From Straminergon stramineum (taxonomy: Eukaryota > Streptophyta > Bryopsida > Hypnales > Calliergonaceae), in assembly GCA_963920665.1 (NCBI GenBank), contig OY987271.1:312501-376500 (forward strand): a stretch of 64,000 bases of DNA, written 5' to 3'. Positions 1-11,000 of the stretch are shown here, one piece after another. Position numbers and translations under genes: made by a program. How positions within the stretch are numbered: the first letter of the stretch is position 1; each line of letters opens with the position of its first letter. The notes beneath the pieces are model-generated. The model did no database searches, had not been told where the DNA came from, and saw only the letters and a program-made list of their open reading frames with translations.

Positions 1-1
1 C

Positions 2-319
2 GAAAACCTGACAGACGTACTCAAGGCCATCAGCAAGGAGTTGAAGGTCGAGCCTAAGGAGATACTCGACGTAATGAAAAAACTTCCAAATCGAGAGGAG
101 TTGGGATGGAAAGAGAAGCGGATCGAGAATCTAGAGAAGGAGAAGAATGACCTCCAATCCAAATTGAGTTGGGCAGAGGGAGAGCTAGCTGTAGCAAAGC
201 AAAGGGAAAAGGAAGCTCTGCATCTTGTCAAGACCCTATCCAGTCTGGTGGATAGACTTGTGGAACTCATCATCAAGGCCTCTCTCATCCAGAATCGGCT
301 AATCAAGAAGGACATCTGA
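2..319 (+). CDS. Partial gag-like coiled-coil ORF
   Basis: The reading frame is open from base 2 and stops at 317-319, giving 105 residues without the start. It is rich in Lys and Glu. Residues roughly 30-75 form heptad-like charged repeats that suggest a coiled coil, followed by a hydrophobic Leu/Val/Ile-rich tail. No catalytic motif is seen. The similar coiled-coil end of the minus-strand ORF at 40958-41494 suggests the same kind of retroelement protein. Whether it is translated is unknown; the next acidic ORF downstream lies in a different frame. Confidence 0.4.
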   Translation, partial: ENLTDVLKAISKELKVEPKEILDVMKKLPNREELGWKEKRIENLEKEKNDLQSKLSWAEGELAVAKQREKEALHLVKTLSSLVDRLVELIIKASLIQNRLIKKDI

Positions 320-837
320 CCGGATCCAAGGTAGTCCGGACCTTAGTCAATTTCTTATTATGGATGGAGATAGTGTTGAAGGAGATGTGCTAGCTTTTAG
401 GGTGTATTGATTTGGACAGAGTCATGAATTTTGCTTACTTTTTGGAAATCCATTTTGACACGGAAACTCTAGTGAAGCTAATGTCATCACTACCACTTTC
501 GCCAAGACCGGAAGTTCTTAGGAAGACTCTCTGACATGCAATAGAGACCTTCTCAAGTCAACTTGAGAAGACCATCTGAGGGAGCGTGAAGACAATTTCA
601 GAGTCAGCCAAACAACTAGATGTAGCACGAGAGTTGGCGCCACCGGAAGTTACCGTCTTACCGCTTATTCCAACAATCCATCTTCCTGAGAAGGAAACCC
701 TTTAGACACCCACATTGCTTATCCGAAGCGATCTGGTGGACCGGATGGGAGGACTGAAGAATCTGGCCCGAACTCATTCGGAAAGCTTCGAGCATATGCA
801 GCAGCCTCAACCAAGGTAGGAAAGGACCACCATTGTA

Positions 838-1065
838 TTGGATGAAATATCTCCAGGAGAAGAAGAGGATGAGAGGGAGATCACTCAGATTGAGAAATCT
901 AAAGAAGAGGAGTACCAAACCGGATTGGAAGAGGACATGGAAGAAGAAGACTTGCCTCCGGAGATCCGAAAGATCCAAACTCGGGTAGCATTGAGGACAA
1001 CCTTGGTGAAGGCGACTCAGAGGGCATCGATCTGGGCACCAGCAAATCAAGACGCGAGCAGTTAG
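838..1065 (+). pseudogene. Acidic gag-like ORF fragment
   Basis: This is a 75-codon open frame with a strongly Glu/Asp-rich first half and a basic end. It follows the coiled-coil ORF by about 520 bases in another frame. Stop codons and frame changes between the two suggest a decayed longer gag-like protein. No recognised domain is visible. Confidence 0.3.
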
Positions 1066-1959
1066 AAGAAGGCGCGAAAGACAAAGTAGTTAGAATTTAG
1101 TTAGTTAAGATTTGAATTTTGAATCTAATCCGAGTTTCCAGGTGTGGGCTCGGGTTCTAGATTAGTAGGATCTGACTTTTTAGTTTTCTGGAGAAGTCTG
1201 TAATCAGTTGTCTAGATTTTTAGGTAGCTTTTTGGCTTTGGATTTTTTGGATTTTTAAGGGAGGGCAAGCTTGTTGTCCTCTCATTCCATCCTAGTGCTT
1301 ATAGTTGGTATCTTATTATCCTTTCTTTAATCTGAGCCTCCAAGTGGACATTTAAGAATTAATCTGTCGTATATCTAGCTTTTTTGTGTTTGCTTGTGAA
1401 AACATTAAAGTGTAAGAGATAGAACGAGGAAAGGAGGAATCCAGATCTAAGGTGACTAGATTTGATTTGGGAGAGAATGTTTGTGATGTAGTTTAGGCTT
1501 GTGAATATGGTCTTGTATGTGGTGCCTTTAAAACACTAGAACGGAAATTCGGCAAGGAGTGGCGTGGGTGCGAGTCTGGAATACCAAGGAGGGTTCCGTG
1601 CAGAGATAAACAACCGCCAACAGAAAAATCCCCATCCTATTCTCCTCGGAAGGTTTGCCAACTCTAGGATTAGTCTAGTGAACGACTAACAATCCCCCAT
1701 CAATTTCGATTTTTGTTGATTTGTTGTTGTAGTGGAAAGGACTTGTTATAGCTTTGAGTGGCCTGTGTTCCGAATTGGCCATCCGAGAAGTTGTGAGAGT
1801 GTTTCTTGGTCTGATCTAGTGTAACATTTGGTCTAAGTGTGTTTTGTGTAGTTAAGAGAGAAAAGAGAGTGTGAGGAATACGAGTGGTGAGTCCCTACTC
1901 CTTTACAAGATCAAAGGCGGACCCTCTAAGGGTAAAACAAAGGCATCAAAAACTAGTGT

Positions 1960-2170
1960 GTGTGAGAAGAGACGGATCCAGATTCTGGAAAGGAGTGGAT
2001 CTGGATTGGATTCCAGAAAGATTGAGATCCGAAAGAGAGAAAGGAAGTGAAAGGAGTCCTTAAGTGGATAATACAGATAATCTCGACTTGCAGCAATAGT
2101 CTAGAATCCCCTGGGACGATGTTTCGAGTCATTTTATGACGTTTCGGTGTTATAATGATACTTACGCTCC
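1960..2170 (+). repeat. Retroelement 3'-region repeat, copy 1
   Basis: It matches 40103-40275 in the same orientation: a purine-rich GGATC/GATCCG tract, then a block with TCTAGAATCCCCTGGGACGA, then a TTTCGAGT segment. Agreement is long enough by eye to be homology. Here it lies 3' of plus-strand gag-like ORFs. The second copy lies beside a minus-strand gag-like ORF, so the relative arrangement differs. Confidence 0.6.
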
Positions 2171-2175
2171 ACTGC

Positions 2176-2663
2176 GCGTACGATAGTAAGGTTCTTTGTT
2201 TCTACTTACATTCTAGGCAATCAATTGTCTTCATAATTCAATCACTTTTGAGGGTACTATCCACAAAAGGTATATACTCTTTGTATATTGAATCTATCCC
2301 AAATAAGTCAAACATATTGAGTTTAAAATCACTTGCATTTCTTTTTTCCAAGGGCTTTGTGGTATATCAAGTGAGTAAACATCTCATATCTTCTCATGAG
2401 TTGTTGCAATCGATGCAATTCCATCCACTTGTTTTAAGTCATTTCAACCCAATCCTTTATTCAAAACTATCTATCATCTGTATTTATCCTTGGGTTCAAC
2501 AACTATTAGTCCAATGGAGCTTTGCACTCATTTTTCAAAGTCTCAAAATGACCATATTGTCTCAATTTAACAAATAAGGCCTTTCAAGCAAATTCCTCCC
2601 CTAAATTGGATCTCCGCCCCCCCATTTTTTTCCACCTTGTAGTTCTATCTAAAGTCAATGGAA
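2176..2663. other. Gap without recognised gene
   Basis: AT-rich DNA. One plus-strand open frame of 140 codons (2155-2577) has a hydrophobic, low-complexity translation without a recognisable motif and I do not accept it as a gene. A C-run precedes the next repeat at about 2625. Confidence 0.5.
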
Positions 2664-3790
2664 TACAAAAACATCTTCTTAGGGTTAACTTTGAAATGCA
2701 TGAGAGGGCATTTTGAGTCCTTTGTATGACTTAAAAGAGGCCTCAAGGATGTGAAAACATACTTTTTCTTCCAATTTTTTTGGAAGGAATTGCTTGAATC
2801 TAATGTCAATGAAAATTTTTGTATGTTTTCTCCTTGTGATATTCTTTTGCTTTCCTACTTAAAAAACTCTAAATCTATCATTCATTGTATAGTGTATTTC
2901 TGCAATGTACATGAGATGTGAATTCAAGCCATAAAATTGATCTTTTTTTGAATTTCAAACCCTATAGTGAAATGAAACTTATCAAGTCTAATTTCTACTT
3001 CAATTTGAAAATTTGAATTTTTTTGAGATTTAAATATTTCATGGTAATTCCAACTTTGGGCCTATTATCATGGAGTGTTGATTTTCTAATTTTAGAATAA
3101 CATGATGAAAATTTTGTAGTATAATATTATACACTAAAATATGCATTTGAGAAGAAATTTTCAATTTTTAAAGCATATTTTGTATTTGATATGAATTTTT
3201 ATCACTTTTATTAAAAATTTAATAATTAACAATTAATATTTGAAATTTGAATTTTTCTTTTAGATTAAGACTTATATAGAAGTCAAATGTTAAATTAGCT
3301 TGGATTTTTTACTATATTTAGGTACCATATTTGCTTTATTTGTTACAATGAGATTTTCGGAATGGTGCATCTTCATATTGTATTCATGGTATTGTTAGAA
3401 GTTCTCTACAAGGAGGGGTGCATGGATTTTGTTAGGTAGCATTGGGACATATGGTGTAAAAGTTATGGATTTTTGAGTTATTTTTGGATCTTAAATTATC
3501 CTAAATTATTAATCTTTTGGACCTTGTGTCACTTGATTGTGTTCTTAGTATTGTTAGAAAGCTCTCTTCAAGGAGGGGTGCATGGACTTTGTTTCATAGT
3601 GTTTGGACATGTGAGAGTTTGGAATTTTGAATTATGGGCCAATGGCACAAGGTTAGTAGAAGACATGTAATTACATTTCTGAAAAATAGACACAAACAAT
3701 TTCATTCATACATAGTTGAGGAATAGGAGCATACAGAGAGGAGCTTCAATGTTTGGGAAAGTGGTCATAGGCGCGTCCTTTCAGGGTTAA
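2664..3790 (+). repeat. Diverged dispersed repeat upstream of SEC24 (copy A)
   Basis: Several blocks are collinear with 51770-52515 in front of RPS6. Both contain AGGCCTCAAGGAT, AATGAAACTTATCAA, CCTATTATCATGGA and ATTACATCTC/ATTACATTTC followed by CGAAAAATA/TGAAAAATA, and both end near TTTCAGGGT. Copy A carries an extra block of about 430 bases (3245-3670) with an internal duplication: near 3386-3480 and 3549-3640 the phrase AAGGAGGGGTGCATGGA occurs twice. A further relative of that block lies at 49375-49560. No coding capacity is seen. It is probably an old transposable element; the type is unknown. Confidence 0.65.
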
Positions 3791-5046
3791 GTGGAGGTGC
3801 GACGGGCGTCGAGCTAGTACACAATACTCACGACTGAATGCATCGGTCCTCCGTCTGCTTCTAAGATTACTTCTGCTGCTTTTCCTTTTTCTTCTACTTC
3901 ACTGTACTCCTTCAGACTGACTGCCTTCACTTTGCTTGCTTGCTTGCTCTCTGCCTCGATCGCCCCTCTTCTCTCCTCCTTCTCCTCTTGCTGCACGCCT
4001 CCTTCCCGACGAACTGCTCGTGCCGCCTTCCATGCCCCGCAGGTACGTTCGCCCGCCCGGATCCCTCTCCTGGCCTTGCCTGCCTTGTTCCTTGCTCTGG
4101 ATCCCGATTGTTGCCTCTGAACCTGCTTCTCCTGCTGCTGCTGCTGCTTTGCTTGCGTCTATTGTTGATGCTACTGTTCTCCCGTTCTCGGCGTTGTCGT
4201 CTTGGCTCGGATCTTCTGCTTTCGTGCTCCCTGCCTATGCTCGGACGCCGTGTCGCTTTCGTCCTTTTAGGGTGTTACGTTAGGGCACGCGCCATTCACT
4301 TAGGGTTATCAACTCTCCTTAACTTCCTCCCGGAAATCACTGCTCCGTGTCGCCATGGAGGTTGGCGCTTGGGAAAACCATCCTCGTTGGGAATCCGTCG
4401 GGGCGTTCGTTCAGCTTTTTCGGATGTTGTAGGACAGCGTGGTGCTGCGTGTCCGTGAGTCCCGGATGACGCGATCACCATGGTGTGTGTTTCTGTCTGA
4501 GAGCACATTGCGCACTTGTCTGTTTCTTCCCTTCGCTTGACACTGTAATTTCACAGGCGGGCATTGAAGAGAAGATTATCTCGTGCAGGTTGGCTACCTT
4601 GTGAAAGTCAAGGTTTTCCCAACGTCGTGTTTTCGACAAGGAAAGCTTAGCTCCGCAGATCTCGGGTACGGACGGAAAACCTGAGATTTGCGTGGTATGC
4701 AGAATTGAGGGCTTGTGTGCTATGTGTGTGGTAAAGCTTTGAATGTATCTGAAGGAATCTTGCTTTCTTAGATTGAATTTTTTTTTATCTAATGTGGGGC
4801 AGGATTCGGCGTTGTCATAACAATTCTAACAAAATTGTGGCAATTGGATGTTTGACCTGACGGGAACAGGTTGTCTTGTGGACTGACTCATACATGAATC
4901 TGTAGGTGCGTATCAGATTGAAAGCCCTACATGTGTTCGATGAGTACTACGTTCGTTGATGTTGAGTGGTGGCAATATATTGTACTTCACCTCACTCTGT
5001 GTGTGGTCAGCAGATTGTAGGTTGCCTTTCATTGCTGATTTAAACA
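3791..5046 (+). promoter_or_regulatory. Probable SEC24 promoter and 5' UTR with a leader intron
   Basis: GC content rises sharply here. A pyrimidine-rich tract (about 3950-3995) and CTG-rich sequence (about 4130-4150) are typical of plant 5' leaders. A good donor AG|GTACGT at 4043 and an acceptor TTGTAG|G at 5020 would remove one leader intron of 978 bases just before the ATG at 5047. Overlapping open frames at 3932-4458 are GC-driven and not conserved-looking. Transcription start and the leader intron are inferred, not proven. Confidence 0.45.
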
Positions 5047-8000
5047 ATGGGGAGAGAGGGTGAGTGGTCATCCCCTGGCCAGTATCCTCCAGGATCGCAG
5101 CCTTCAGGTTATCCTCCCCAAACTATGCAGTCATACCCTGGGGCCTCTGGTGGCCAATATGCTCCAGGGACCGCACCAACGCAACCTGCTATGAGGGGTC
5201 CTTCTCCACCAGGGCCACCGCCATCCCCGTACGGCAATGCCGCTCCTTCATCACGCCCCTCAGGGCCTCCTGGACCTCAGTTTGGCAGCGCGCCTCCAGG
5301 AGTGCGACCTCAGTGGGCAGGTGCTGCTGGTGGACCGATGGCTCGACCTTCTCCAGCTTCCGGACCTCCAGGGCCCCCTTCAAACGCAGGGCCTCCAGAA
5401 CAGAGCCCCTTGTCGAATCGTAGCTACGGGGGTCCTCTTCCAGGAGGGCCTCCTCAATTGAGACCCCAAATCCCTCCACCGACCATTCCGAGCGCCAATG
5501 CTGTTCGAGGAATGACTGGGCCTTCAGGTCAGTCATCTCTTACTCCGTCCAGCTAGAGCCGTGCAAGTCCCGGTGGTTTATGAATGTTGATGTGATAATC
5601 CGTAGAACAGAATGCTGTAGTGTCGTAATGTCTGATACTGCTAGAATTGCTTCAAAATCCTGTACGCTGAGTAGACATGCAAACACCTGGCGATTATGGA
5701 CATTCGTTGCATAGTGCTGTTATTCGTGATACTACGATAGTTATTCCACGGATTAAGAGAGTGTGAAAGTGGATGCTGACCTAGTCAGTCGATGACTTCG
5801 GCCGGAATCAGTTGGGAATGCCCTTCGAAGCTTACGTAGTCGAAACCGTGATTGTACTGGAGTTGGTATTGACTCACGAGCAATCATCGGACGCAAATTA
5901 ATGATTCATTACTTGACGAAACTCGACTGCTTACTTGTTCTAGCCAATCCGGATTGGTGGGGTTTCTATGATTTGCATGCTTGACCACTTACCTGAGGTT
6001 GTGGAAAACGTAGCCTTTGGCAAGTTACATCTGGTGGACGTATGGTTAGTTTTGGGGTTGAGCTTTAGATTCGGAGGTCGGCCCTCTCTACGAGAATCCG
6101 TTTTCCTGCAATTTTTCTTGATTAATTTGAGGCCAATCTCGACGAATGGACACAATCTCAAAAGCCGAACTTTGAGACATTTTATTGTACCGACCTCCAC
6201 TTGATGTCTAGATTCTCCGGCTCTGAGTGAGTCTTTGATGTGCAGGACCATATGGAGGCTCCGGTGTGTATACGGCTGCCGGTGCTTCTGCTGCCGTTAG
6301 CAGACCAGCGTTTTCTCAGCCCCAATCTACTCCTCCAGCTTATTCATCACCGAGGCCCTACCAGGTTTCCTCACCTGGTGCCCCTATTGGTCCCGCTATG
6401 GGTCCTCCTTCCTTCTTGTATCAGCAGTCTGGCAACCAGGTTCCCGTGTCCAGTACCCCTCCTGGTCCTACTATGGGCCCTCCCAGCTTCTCTTATCAGC
6501 AGGTACCTGCCAACGGACCTCCTCAAGGTCCTCCAGCAGTGCAGTTCCCTGGAAGCATTAGTCAGTCGCCTGGGCAAGGTCCCAGACATTCTACGGGTCA
6601 ATCTGAGCCTATGTATAGACCAATGCCTAGTATGCAGGGGTCGCCTTCAGTAGCCCCTCTCGCGCAACAGTTACAAGGGATGTCCATGGGGCAGGCCAGT
6701 CAACACCCATCTGGTCCTCCAGGTCCTCCAAATTTTTCTGCACCTAGTCAATCTTTGACGGGGCCTCCTTACACGACTCCACCTATATGGCAAACACCTC
6801 AGAGGCGTGTGTATCCAGAGGCCTACACTGGCCAACCTCCAAGCGTGAGATTTCCTCATTTATCATTAGATTTGTTCAATTGTGCCTCAAATTCTGAGGT
6901 TTTTTAAAGCATATTGATGTCAAATTGAAGAAAATTCTACATTTATGCCAGTCACCGAGAGTTCTTTAGATAACGCTTTGGTCACCTTTCTGTTTTCAAT
7001 AATTTCTCACAGAAGATATCTTGTCTGTTCCTATGCGCCTCATTCTGAATGTGTTGATTGTTTGCAGGGTTCCATGCCTCCTATGCCTGTTGCTCCTCAG
7101 CAACTGCATACTGGGCAGTCCCATATGCCAGGGGGCCTTGCTCCAGGCATGCAGGCTATGTCGCAGCCAGGTTCACCCGCTGGGGGTCAGCCAGGATCTG
7201 CATCGCGAATTGATCCTAACCAGATTCCACGTCCTCAGTCCACAACCTCACCTTTGCAGTTCGATACACGAGTGAATGGCTCGGGCAATTTGCCTCCGGT
7301 ATTGTACACAAATTCTTCTCTTTTTATCCCTTCTCCTCTACAACTGGTTCTTAGTGGTAAAGATGTTTAGCGGACGCTACCTCAACATGAATTATCTGCT
7401 TTCAAATTTAGAGCTGTCCTGTGATGTACAATGGTCGGTTTTGACTTTGGTTACTCTGGATGTCAGTCTGCCACGACGCACTTCGTTGTGAGAGATACTG
7501 GAAATTGCAGTCCACGATTTATACGGTGCACTTTGAACCAGGTGATGGTTTGTCATTCTTTTGAGTGCTGCACATGAATAGTTCCTTCATGTGTGGGACG
7601 CCATTTCGTGCTGGTTATTAAGATATTCGTTTCCTACGGATGGCAGATCGTATTATCTGGATGCAATTTAAGCATATATTTGTTCTGGCTATTTCTATGC
7701 TCAGTTGTGCTTAAATTGAAGTTGGTCTCAAAAGAGAGAGCTCCGCACCTTTTCAGATGTGATAGTTGAGGTCTGTATTTCTTTGTTAACCTGTATTTTT
7801 GTGTTTGGAGATGATTACAGATACCTTGCTCTGGAGACTTGTTATCCAATTCTGGTATGCCGTTGGCAGTAATGGTTCAGCCCCTTGCTCTGCCAGACCC
7901 GACTGAGGAGCCTATACAGGTATCTGATGTTTGATAGAGTTTACCACTAATGAACCGCTTACACATTTTGTGACCGCTGCCCGTCTTTGGAAGACAGATT

Positions 8001-11000
8001 TTTTTTTTAAAATTTTAAAAATTTTCACGCGTAGAAAAATGGATTGTCTCTGTCTAGGTGTACTGCAAATTGAAATTTCTATTGCGTAACTATTTTCTTA
8101 AGAAATGAACACAAAATGTATAATGTTTTATACGAACTTTGAAATTTTTTTGTTCTAGGAAAGTAATGATTTTTGACCATTTTTGACCATTTGCTGGGTC
8201 CGGTACTGACATAGCGTTGGGGTACGTTTTTGTCAGATCGTGGATTTTGGAGAGAGTGGACCCGTCCGTTGTGTAGCACCTCACTGCAAAGCCTATATCA
8301 ACCCTTTTATGAGATTTATCGACCAAGGTCGCCGGTTCATTTGCAACTTGTGTGGTATGTTTCTTCACTGATCAGAAGTGGTAAAATGAAAATCAGCACA
8401 ATATATGGTCCCCTTGGTTAACCTCCATTATCAAGTATTTCTGCCTCTCGATTTGTAGCTCATTGTCTATACTTTCGGTTGTATCCTAGGTAGGTGCGTA
8501 TGTCTTCTAGTTAAAGCATGCCTTACACGCTTGATGCAGATTGATAGCCTTCCACTAGTTTTAAAATGGCAGTTTTATGAACAGGTCACACTAGTGAAAC
8601 TCCCCGAGATTATCTATGCAATTTGGGACCAGATGGGAGAAGACGAGACGCAGACATGAGGCCTGAGCTGGCGAGAGGCACTGTGGAGTTTGTTGCTCCG
8701 AAAGAGTACATGGTATGAAATGAGTTTGCGCGTTCTCTAGAGAATCATTTTACCTGTTTCAAATTGGTTATGAAGACAACTGAAGAGCGGATTCTGGTCA
8801 TTGATTATTGGCCATAGTGAGCTATCGATTGTGCATCTTCTGTTTATTTTACTAACTAGCTCAGTGATACTGTTCTCACGTGCAGGTTCGCCCTCCAATG
8901 CCGCAAGTATTCTTCTTCTTGGTAGATGTGTCTGTGAATGCGGTCTCTACAGGAGCTGTTGCATCAGCCTGCAGTGCCATCAATCGTGTTCTTGCAGACC
9001 TTGGAGTAAGCCTTCCACATGTGCCATTTGATGCCTTGACTCACTCGTAGGACTAAACCCTTTCTCTTGCTCCTTGAACTCACACTCTTCTTTTGAGATG
9101 GCTTGGACCCATGCTAGTTTAGGTTCGTTATCGTTGGTTTTCTTTATGTTTTAAAATACCTTGCACTTCTATGATTACAGGACTCAGAGAATGTCTACGC
9201 ACTCCTATAATGCAGGATTCAGAAACCATGGTTAATTAAACTATTCTAAGAAGTAAGCTTGGATGGGTGGGGATTTGCTGATCGTTTGTTCTTTCTGTCG
9301 ACAGGATGATCCTCGTACACTTGTAGGCATTGCGACATTTGATTCCACTGTGCACTTCTACAACTTAAACAAGAATTTGCAGACGGTGAGAGTGTGAATG
9401 TGCTCATTAATCGTGTTTCTACCGAGTGGGGCTAAAACATATGATATATGGAGGGATTGTGATTTGTTGGCCGGACTTCAAATATTTAGATGAGTAGGAG
9501 TTTGTGTTCTGTGGATGAGGTCCCTCCGAATTCTCGATTACGTTTCTTTCTGGGACAGTGAATATTCTGATCTTTACACGTCCATGTCTGAATTTGCGAT
9601 ACCGAGTAACACATAATTTGTTTCGATGGTGTTTTTCAATTTTGATTTGTATGTATTAACCTCCACTTTCTCAGCGACTCCGCTGACATTTTATGTGAGC
9701 TTATGTTTCCTATCATAGTGAAGTTCATGAGTACTATTGTGTGTTATGGTTGCAGCCATCGATGTTGGTCGTTCCAGATATACAGGATGTATACACTCCC
9801 CGTCAGACCGACCTGCTTGTTCCTCTTGCAGAGGTGAATATTTCATTGCCTTCTCTTTTCAGAGTGGGAAAGGATATTTTACCGCTTTCGATAGATAAGT
9901 CTAGCGTCGCATCTTTGAATATTCATATTTCTCGTGCTATTCCGTGTTTGATGTTTTTATATTGTTTTCTCAATATGGTTAGGTTCGAGATCGTTTGGAG
10001 CAACTTCTTGAGAGTATCCCTAGCATGTTCCAAAACAGTCGAATTCCAGAGTCTGGTTTTGGAGCTGCTGTCAAGGTTAGTTATATGGATCCAAGGTTGA
10101 CTTTGGCAACTAGGAAATTGGAATCTTCTGTTTTTTCTGCTCATGCTAGTTGCTAAAGAAGGTACAACTCCTCTAACGTCTTTACTACATTGTATGTTTG
10201 TGCATACGTACATATTCGGGAGGTTAATTTTAGTCATTGGTATAGCCTTATGCAATATTAGGTTTTTTTCTGAGCTGTCTTGAGAAAATAAAATGGAAAG
10301 GGTATCATGAAATTGGTTAAGCTTTTTTGACTTTTTGTTTACCAGTCTGAACTGCTTTTGGTTATAATTTGCTAATTATTATTTGCACTTTCTAGGGTGC
10401 TTATTTAGCCATGAAGACAAATGGTGGGAAGCTTCTCGTCTTCCAAACAGGTTTGTTAATATTCACCTTTTCTACTTGCCTATTTTCAGATTCAAGCCTT
10501 TGCTTTTTGCATTTGAAGTCTTGATTCCATCAATGGGATGAATTGTCTGGTGGATTGTCGGTGGATCTGAATGACCTCATCATACTGGTAACCTAATAGT
10601 GGGCGCCTGTGGAACGCATGCAGTCCTACCGTCTGTTGGATTTGGCGCCCTATCAGCCCGAGAGGGCGAGGGGAAAATCAATGAAAAGGTTCACCTGTTT
10701 TCTTCTCCACCCCAAATTGTTTGATTTGTATCTAAGCGGTGGTCTGTATAGATAATCCGGAACTGAAGTTGAGAAAGTTGTTTCTGTCCTTTCAGGGTTA
10801 AGGTGAAATTTGGTTCCTGTGGTATTTGTGTATTTATCCAGTGTGGGTTATTTTTACAGGAGGCTCAGAAGCTTCTACAACCCTCGGATAAAATGCTCAG
10901 GACCATGGCACTTGAGCTTGCTGAGTTCCAGGTATACTTCATGGCTTTATCTGCAGGCCAATGCTCACAGAACGCTGAACAGGTTGCTTTGGGGATGGCT

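Larger units (their letters stand above)
1..2175 (+). mobile_element. LTR-retroelement remnant, gag-like, cut by the window edge
   Basis: The stretch holds a coiled-coil ORF open at the left edge (2-319), an acidic ORF (838-1065) and a long untranslated tract. It ends in a segment around 2035-2170 that recurs at 40140-40270. No protease, reverse transcriptase or integrase motif is visible, so only a gag-like part or a non-autonomous derivative is present. The charged coiled-coil ORF resembles in style the gag-like protein on the minus strand at 40958-41494. The segment near 2107, with CCTGGGACGAT, recalls conserved non-coding blocks known to me from plant Ty3/gypsy (Tat-type) elements; that is from memory and unverified. 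The left boundary lies outside the window and no LTR can be defined. Confidence 0.5.

Noticed and set aside
864..880. GGGAGATCACTC as a transposon end
   Set aside because: It lies inside the acidic gag-like frame, with no flanking duplication and no partner end.
3932..4458. Three overlapping plus-strand open frames of 62-172 codons
   Set aside because: They lie in the GC- and CT-rich 5' leader/leader intron of SEC24, overlap in three frames and show only low-complexity Leu/Ser/Pro translations.
5064..5536. Alternative frames on both strands over SEC24 exon 1
   Set aside because: Shadows of the Pro/Gly-rich coding exon; only the 5047 frame splices in phase to the conserved protein.
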